Assembly: GCA_000729835.1 (NCBI GenBank)
Contig: JFHB01000048.1
Location: 110,107-174,106 of the forward strand
DNA length: 64,000 nucleotides
Direction of reading: 5' to 3'
From: Atkinsonella hypoxylon
Lineage: Eukaryota > Ascomycota > Sordariomycetes > Hypocreales > Clavicipitaceae
Positions 61,371-64,000 of this stretch are shown here, piece by piece. The notes under the pieces are model-generated. The model was not told the origin of the DNA. It made no database searches and saw nothing but the letters and a program-made list of their open reading frames with translations. A program made the translations under genes and the position numbers. Numbering within the stretch: the first letter of the stretch is position 1; every line of letters begins with the position of its first letter.

Positions 61371-61384
61371 TAGGTTATAAGCCC
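61371..61384 (+). other. Primer-binding site matching the anticodon arm of initiator Met tRNA
   Basis: Two bases past the 5' LTR lies TAGGTTATAAGCCC. The complement of the initiator tRNA anticodon stem-loop is TGGGTTATGAGCCC or close to it. The two differences are both TpG to TpA, the RIP change. Internal (half-tRNA) priming of this type is known from Drosophila copia and Ty5-like elements. Confidence 0.65.
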
Positions 61385-62322
61385 GGAAGACCTATCTACA
61401 AGCTGTTAGCCCGCTGAAATCTACTATTGTGTACTGTATTACCCACTAGAAGCTATATTAAGACCTGCGCTAGCAGCTATCGCTGCTATTAGTAGCTTGC
61501 TAGAAGCTATTAATACCTACTGCACACACATCGCTAGCTACTATACTAGTGTTTTCATTCTGCCCACCCTATGCCTCCTGCACTAGTTCTATACACCCTA
61601 TATATACACACTTTTAAAGCTATTCTCAATAGCTAGGTTCTATTGTTGCGCAACATTAAAATATACACATTTGCACACATTACATTCGCACTGCGAATTG
61701 TTTTATTAGGCACTGCCTAATTAATTATTTCCATTAAGAAATAAGCTTAGCGCTGCACTGCATCGCTTGTTGTTGTTATATTGTGCACCCTATGCACCTC
61801 TGTTAGTAGCTATACTGCAATTTGTAGTGCACGCTTAACAGCTCTTGTTGCAGATATTCCTGTGTTTTCGGTTGCAGAATCAATTTGTGTAGTAATCCCA
61901 CTAGTTAGGATTTTAAAGTAGGAATTAGCTGGATATCCCTAAATTAGCTGTGCCTAGGTCTCCACTGATTTATTAGAACCTAATTGGAGAAGAATCTCCT
62001 GAATTTTTTAGCTAAAAATAGCTAGTACCTATGTTTTATGCCCCTTGCAACCGCTTGTTAATCTAGTCTGCTATATAAATTGTATGCGCATATAGATCAC
62101 GATACAGCGCAGCCTTTAGAGCCCGTTATACCTATTACGAAAGAAATTGGAGAAAAATCTTAGTATAATTTCTAAAGATATAGGGCACTTCTAGGCCTAT
62201 AATAGAGCAATCTATTAATATCTAGCAGAAGTTATTACTGTTATTTACTACTATTTCCACTGTAATTTAGCTATAATTAGCTATAAAAGAGCGTTAAATT
62301 AGCTACTTTTTAAACCCTTAAA
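61385..62322 (+). mobile_element. Copia leader region
   Basis: Sequence between the primer-binding site and the gag relic. It is less AT-rich than its surroundings and holds several TATA-like runs, but no meaningful open frame. The length, 0.9 kb, is large for a Copia leader, so an unrecognised insertion is possible. Confidence 0.45.
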
Positions 62323-63194
62323 ATAGCACTAAAAGGAATAGGCAAGGGAAAGAGCACAAGCCCTAAACGGGGTAGTAGTTCTAGTACACTAGCTACAGCT
62401 GCTACTAGCTTTCCTAGTCCAGCAAGGTCCCCCCCTTAGCTAGTAGATTCCTCTTCTAATGAAGAAGATTATACAGCTAAGAAGGCTCTAAAAGAAGCTA
62501 GATTAGCTTCTAAAAGAGTAGTGCAAGTCTATAATATACAAGCTAATCTAAAAGCTCAAATAGATAAGCAACAAGAGACCCTAAATAGATTTATTAGGTA
62601 TAGTGAAGTAAAATAAAGCTAAAATAAAGGTAATATAGCTAATTTACTAAGTAAATTAGATACTATAATTACATCTATAGGTAATCTCTTAATAGGGTCT
62701 CCTAAGGCAGATCCTATTACTTTTAAGACTTCTAAAGTCTCTTTTAAAGTCCCTAAACCTTCTAGTTCCTCTAATAGTGCTACTTTTCTGCCTGCTTTTA
62801 ATAAAGGCACTATAAAAGAGTTAAATAAGAAGGTCTACTCTATTCTAGAGGCTGCTAAGCTAAAAGGCCCTAAAATTTTTAAACAGTAGAAGCAAGCTTT
62901 AACTATTTAATTTAGGGCACTAGGATTCCCTTAATTTATTAATAATCCTAGTATAGCTAGTACTTTAGTAGATTTAGAACAAGCTATTATCCTTATAATT
63001 ATAAGAGATAGTTGCCAATCTGGACCTTAAGCTGCTATAAGCTAGCATAAGTCCCCTGTAGATGCCTATAACGTTCTAGTTAGGCAGTATTCGCAGAGTG
63101 CTAAAATACAACGTAGTACGCTATATGCTAGTTATCACAACTTATCGTTTTCGAACTATAAGGGATCTTTAGAGGCTTTTAATGCTGAATTTAA
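62323..63194 (+). pseudogene. Copia gag relic, truncated by an LTR insertion
   Basis: One continuous plus-strand frame with eight internal stops, no frameshift seen. It encodes a Ser-rich N-terminus, an Arg/Lys/Glu coiled-coil-like segment and a recognisable gag core containing VYSILEAAKLKGPKIF, VDAYNVLVRQYSQSAK and YKGSLEAFNAEFN. This is the UBN2-type gag pattern of Ty1/Copia elements. Each stop is explained by RIP of Gln or Trp codons. The frame ends abruptly where the next LTR starts at 63195, so pol is absent from this window. Confidence 0.78.
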
Positions 63195-63819
63195 TGTAAC
63201 GGTCACGAGCCCTCAGCACGATGCCTTATTATTATCTGTTACCTTGATGTTTAGATGTTCCGAGTTGGCCACTCTATTAGTGCTAGCTCGGCAGGGCCTT
63301 AATCCTTCAGTAGAACCTCGAACCGTGCAGAACAACGTTAGACCAGAGGATGCACCAAACGTAGCCCCACTTTAAGGTGTTAACTCCACTAGGGTCCGTT
63401 AATCTTGTAGCCCTCGGGCACCTATAGAGGCTTTGCCTCCTTTTTCCTCCTTTCCTCTCTATCTTAGAGTCTTTGTTAATAGAGCCTAATAAGACTATTT
63501 AATCTTACCCTTCTAGCTATAATATTACTCTAAGATCGTCGTTTTTATTCGCTGCCTAAGCAATAAATAAATATAGACTTTTACCCTTTGTTTTACCTAC
63601 ATTAGCTGTTTTAACAAGAAAAAGAATTACATAGATTTTGTTATGGAGTGGCCCAATTGGGCCATAGCGGATGCCTGCGCACTCCATATAGGGGTTAGCC
63701 CAATCCTAGTGTGGCCTACTACTAATTGCGACAAAAGGATACGTATTGTACAAGTCGTGTGACTCTTGTACAATTGGCATCTATATTACAAGACTAGGTT
63801 AAAGACCTAGTCCGTTACA
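63195..63819 (+). mobile_element. 625-bp LTR, little mutated, at the right edge
   Basis: Bounded by the perfect 8-bp inverted ends TGTAACGG and CCGTTACA. Composition is close to normal with many CpA and TpG steps, unlike the gag relic it interrupts. Left and right flanking pentamers (TTTAA, TAGCT) differ, so it is probably the 5' LTR of an element continuing past the window. Confidence 0.75.
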
Positions 63820-64000
63820 TAGCTCCCCTGTTACGCCCGGTCTCTCTTCCTACCTTCGTCAGCCAGGAGCTAGTTGTAATACCACGCACCCCCTAAGGAT
63901 CTATCGCCTTGTTAGCCTAGGTTGAACCCCCCGCCGCCTAATAGGACCTACTCTGCCTGTTCTGCCGCCTATCCTATTAAAAGCTGTTCCTGCGCTGGTT
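63820..64000 (+). mobile_element. Start of the internal region of the right-edge element
   Basis: Unmutated-looking sequence following the 625-bp LTR, rich in C and T. No start of gag can be recognised before the window ends. Confidence 0.4.

Larger units (their letters stand above)
42400..64000. mobile_element. RIP-degraded transposon block (AT-rich)
   Basis: From about 42.4 kb the DNA becomes AT-rich, strongly depleted in CpA, TpG and CpG, and dominated by TA, AG and CT steps. This is the product of C-to-T changes on both strands, as expected from repeat-induced point mutation. Every retrotransposon frame I could recognise is broken by stops that derive from CAA, CAG or TGG codons. No intact cellular gene was found. 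Parts not covered by separate entries (notably 42.4-43.28, 43.5-45.6, 55.8-60.67 kb) are decayed repeats I could not assign; an LTR-like start TGTTACGG lies at 42722. Confidence 0.9.

Noticed and set aside
62619..62810. 63-codon minus-strand frame
   Set aside because: Antisense of the Copia gag relic.
42400..64000. CRISPR-like or satellite arrays
   Set aside because: The repetitive look comes from biased TA/AG/CT composition; no regularly spaced repeat was found, and CRISPR is not expected in a fungus.

Overview
The window is nuclear DNA of a filamentous ascomycete (Pezizomycotina). The evidence is short GT-AG introns of about 50-160 nt, a Mediator Med19/Rox3 subunit, a CTF1/FarA-type Zn2Cys6 regulator, and a large block of transposon remains carrying the C-to-T/G-to-A signature of repeat-induced point mutation (RIP). 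The gene complement fits Eurotiomycetes best, but I cannot name a species from sequence alone.

Positions 1-42,200 are an ordinary gene-rich region with ten recognisable protein genes. Left to right they are: a homeobox transcription factor (+), a Rieske [2Fe-2S] protein (+), Med19 (+), a CTF1/FarA-family regulator (-), a serine-rich single-span membrane protein (-), a DUF676-like alpha/beta-hydrolase (+), a degenerate AMP-binding (acyl-CoA-synthetase-like) protein (-), a ZNFX1-type NF-X1 finger/helicase gene broken by one stop and one frameshift (+), a MYND-finger protein (-), and a secreted lipase (+). Several are convergent pairs (Med19/FarA-like, hydrolase/AMP-binding, helicase/MYND). They do not form an operon-like unit or an obvious metabolite cluster. 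Four of the ten are lipid-related by family, but nothing in the sequence ties them together.

From about 42,400 to the right edge the composition changes sharply to AT-rich DNA poor in CpA, TpG and CpG and full of stops. This is a RIP-degraded nest of transposons. I could resolve three copies of one Copia-type LTR family (about 700 bp): one 3' LTR with polypurine tract and RNase H relic, one solo LTR with target-site duplication, and one 5' LTR with a half-tRNA primer-binding site and gag relic. I also found an inverted pair of 210-bp LTRs, a 4.07-kb element with about 485-bp inverted terminal repeats, and a 468-bp element with 120-bp direct terminal repeats and a tRNA-like promoter inside it. 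Two LTRs are hardly mutated and so look younger: a 186-bp solo LTR nested in a RIPed LTR, and a 625-bp LTR at the right edge.

Gene models were built by reading splice sites by eye. Each keeps an open frame except the helicase gene, whose two lesions cannot be removed by any GT-AG intron I could find.
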